Shown here piece after piece: positions 62,068 to 64,000 of a stretch of DNA of 64,000 bases (within the stretch, counting starts at the first letter, position 1; each line of letters begins with the position of its first letter). Location: the NCBI RefSeq assembly GCF_015865035.1, contig NZ_JADZGI010000001.1, positions 1-64,000 of the forward strand, read 5' to 3'. The stretch is from Novosphingobium aureum (GTDB lineage: Bacteria > Pseudomonadota > Alphaproteobacteria > Sphingomonadales > Sphingomonadaceae). A program made the translations under genes and the position numbers. The notes beneath the pieces were generated by a model that did not search any database, had not been told where the DNA came from, and saw nothing but the letters and a program-made list of their open reading frames with translations.

Positions 62068-62508
62068 ATGCGCCTTTCCAGCATGGCAGATTACGCCGTC
62101 GTCATCATGTCCGCAGCCGCGCGGCATTGTGGCGCGTGCGCGCTCGCCATGCCCGATGGCGGCAAGCGCTCGCTGCTTTCGGCCGGACAGCTCGCGCAGG
62201 AGACGGGCGTGCCTGCCCCGACCGTGCAGAAGCTGGTGAGCAAGCTGACTGCCGCTGGCCTGCTGCGCTCGTCGCGCGGGGTCGGGGGCGGGCTGCGACT
62301 GGCACGACCGCCCGCAGCGATCACGATCGCCGATATCGTCGAAGCCGTGGAGGGCCCCATTGCGCTCACCGCGTGCATCGATAATGGCAAGCACGATTGC
62401 ACGCTGGAAGGCCAGTGCAACGTGCGTCCGCACTGGTCGCCGGTGAACGCGGCCGTGCGCGGGGCATTGGCACAGGTGCCCCTGACCCAGTTCGTCGAGG
62501 AAGCATAA
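62068..62508 (+). CDS. Rrf2-family regulator of the suf operon (IscR/SufR-like)
   Basis: This iron-sulfur-sensing repressor has 146 residues with the Rrf2 winged helix (MRLSSMADYAVVIM, AQETGVPAPTVQKLVSKLTAAGLLRSSRG in part). The cluster cysteines follow in ACIDNGKHDCTLEGQCN (C-x7-C-x5-C). In this family the cluster state controls iron-sulfur assembly genes. GGGAG lies before the ATG. The stop is directly followed by the sufB ATG, so the genes are co-translated. The inverted repeat upstream is its likely own operator. Confidence 0.92.
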   Translation: MRLSSMADYAVVIMSAAARHCGACALAMPDGGKRSLLSAGQLAQETGVPAPTVQKLVSKLTAAGLLRSSRGVGGGLRLARPPAAITIADIVEAVEGPIALTACIDNGKHDCTLEGQCNVRPHWSPVNAAVRGALAQVPLTQFVEEA

Positions 62509-64000
62509 ATGACACAGGATTCCGCCCCGCCCGCCCCCGAGGTGCGCGACCAGGCCGCCCGCGACGCCGCGGCGCGTGTTGCCGACTATGAGCATGGCTG
62601 GTCGTCCGACATCGAGCAGGAATATGGCCCCAAGGGCCTGTCCGAGGACACCGTGCGCTTCATCTCGGCCAAGAAGGAAGAGCCCGAGTGGATGCTCGAG
62701 TGGCGCCTCAAGGCCTATCGCCGCTGGCTCGAGATGACCCCGCCCGACTGGGCCAAGCTCGACGTGCCGCCGATCGACTATCAGGAAGCCTACTACTGGG
62801 CCGCGCCCAAGAAGAAGCCGACGCTCAACAGCCTCGACGAGGTCGATCCCGAGATCCTGCGCGTCTACGAGAAGCTGGGCATTCCGCTCGAGGAGCAGAA
62901 GGTGCTCGCCGGTGTCGAGGGCGCGCGCAAGGTCGCGGTCGACGCGGTCTTCGACTCGGTCTCGGTCGCCACCACCTTCCGCAAGGAGCTGGAAGCGGCG
63001 GGCGTGATCTTCCGCTCGATCTCCGAGGCGATCCGCGAATACCCCGAGCTGGTGAAGAAGTGGCTCGGCAAGGTCGTGCCCCAGCATGACAACTACTTCG
63101 CGGCGCTCAACTGCGCGGTCTTCTCGGACGGGACCTTCGTCTACGTCCCCGAAGGCGTGCGCTGCCCCATGGAGCTCTCGACCTATTTCCGCATCAACGC
63201 CGAGAACACAGGCCAGTTCGAGCGCACGCTGATCGTCGCCGACAAGGGCGCCTACGTCTCGTACCTCGAAGGCTGCACCGCCCCCCAGCGCGACGAGAAC
63301 CAGCTACACGCGGCCGTCGTCGAACTGGTCGCGCTCGAAGATGCCGAGATCAAGTATTCGACGGTGCAGAACTGGTACCCCGGCAACGCCGAGGGCAAGG
63401 GAGGCATCTACAACTTCGTGACCAAGCGCGCGCTGTGCCAGGGCGACCGTTCGAAGGTGTCCTGGACCCAGGTCGAAACCGGCTCCGCCGTGACTTGGAA
63501 GTACCCCTCGTGCGTGCTCAACGGCAAGGATTCGGTCGGCGAGTTCTACTCGGTCGCGGTCACCAACAACTTCCAGCAGGCCGATACCGGCACCAAGATG
63601 ATCCACAACGGCGCGGGCTCGCGCTCGACGATCATCTCGAAGGGCATTTCGGCGGGCAAGTCGAACAACACCTATCGCGGCCTCGTGCGCGTGGGCGCCT
63701 CGGCGGAAAACGTGCGCAACTTCACCCAGTGCGATTCGCTGCTGCTGGGCAAGGAGTGCGGCGCGCACACCGTGCCCTATATCGAGGTGAAGAACCCCTC
63801 GGCGCAGATCGAGCACGAGGCGACCACCTCGAAGATCAGCGACGACCAGCTGTTCTACGCCATGCAGCGCGGCCTCGACACCGAGGCGGCGGTCGGGCTC
63901 ATCGTCAACGGCTTTGCCAAGGAAGTGCTCCAGCAATTGCCGATGGAATTCGCGGTCGAGGCGCAAAAGCTGCTCGGCATCTCGCTCGAAGGGAGTGTCG
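62509..64000 (+). CDS. sufB: Iron-sulfur cluster assembly protein SufB (3' end cut)
   Basis: This scaffold protein of the SUF system works with SufC and SufD. All 497 codons visible are in frame; the typical end EAQKLLGISLEGSV is present, so only the last residue or two and the stop lie past the window end. It shows WRLKAYRRWLEM, FVYVPEGVRCPMELSTYFRI (in part), KTxNxG-like VTWKYPSCVLNGKDSVGEFYSVA (in part) and GAGSRSTIISKGISAG. The start ATG is immediately after the regulator's TAA. The rest of the suf operon should follow downstream. Confidence 0.96.
   Translation, partial: MTQDSAPPAPEVRDQAARDAAARVADYEHGWSSDIEQEYGPKGLSEDTVRFISAKKEEPEWMLEWRLKAYRRWLEMTPPDWAKLDVPPIDYQEAYYWAAPKKKPTLNSLDEVDPEILRVYEKLGIPLEEQKVLAGVEGARKVAVDAVFDSVSVATTFRKELEAAGVIFRSISEAIREYPELVKKWLGKVVPQHDNYFAALNCAVFSDGTFVYVPEGVRCPMELSTYFRINAENTGQFERTLIVADKGAYVSYLEGCTAPQRDENQLHAAVVELVALEDAEIKYSTVQNWYPGNAEGKGGIYNFVTKRALCQGDRSKVSWTQVETGSAVTWKYPSCVLNGKDSVGEFYSVAVTNNFQQADTGTKMIHNGAGSRSTIISKGISAGKSNNTYRGLVRVGASAENVRNFTQCDSLLLGKECGAHTVPYIEVKNPSAQIEHEATTSKISDDQLFYAMQRGLDTEAAVGLIVNGFAKEVLQQLPMEFAVEAQKLLGISLEGSV

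Overview
The window is GC-rich, densely coded DNA from an alphaproteobacterium, most likely a sphingomonad (Novosphingobium/Sphingobium type). Supporting this are a PopZ-like DUF2497 protein next to tolC and a divergent PIMT homologue, an UrcA-family protein, a LytS/LytTR pair, a ribosomal protein S9 with an acidic N-terminal extension, and many TAATG/ATGA start-stop overlaps. I saw no tRNA, rRNA, CRISPR array or insertion sequence. The assignment is an inference from gene content.

Region 1 (about 0.7-29.2 kb) is a large surface-polysaccharide locus. It opens with a type I secretion ABC exporter and its HlyD-type adaptor. It then holds six stand-alone family-2 glycosyltransferases, a UDP-glucuronate decarboxylase, a Wzm/Wzt-type ABC exporter whose ATPase carries a C-terminal carbohydrate-binding-type domain, a Wzx-like flippase, an O-antigen ligase/polymerase-like protein, a Wzz/GumC-like chain-length protein without a kinase domain, two membrane acyltransferases, a hexapeptide acetyltransferase, a secreted beta-helix protein, a PilZ protein and an AAA ATPase. 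The standout gene lies divergent to the exporter operon. It fuses a GT2 glycosyltransferase, a NodS-like methyltransferase and a NodB-like deacetylase in one 1028-residue protein. I propose that it builds a modified sugar end, possibly one read by the exporter's binding domain. No initiating phosphoglycosyltransferase, Wza or tyrosine kinase is present in the window.

Region 2 (29.3-44.5 kb) is mixed housekeeping and envelope biology: a TonB-dependent receptor with a small membrane protein, a thioredoxin-like ferredoxin with a thioesterase, the PopZ-like/TolC/PIMT block, class I fumarase, a LytS/LytTR two-component system, UrcA, a diacylglycerol-kinase-like enzyme with a metallophosphoesterase, and a PadR-controlled envelope operon (PadR, DUF1700, DUF2807) preceded by a 17-bp phased GGTAC array.

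Region 3 (44.7-64 kb) holds a Tat-exported sulfatase, a Rieske-FAD reductase, rplM-rpsI, ctaA-cutA, a MerC-like gene with a Zur-like palindrome just upstream, thiS-thiG, two unrecognised genes with a methyltransferase, a GluR0-like ligand-gated potassium channel, an AMP-forming acyl-CoA ligase, gamma-glutamyltransferase, pyrD and the start of a suf operon (regulator then sufB, cut by the window end). Between pyrD and the suf regulator there is a candidate structured small RNA with its own -10 box and terminator. Several strong intrinsic terminators, including a perfect 44-bp palindrome, separate convergent genes.
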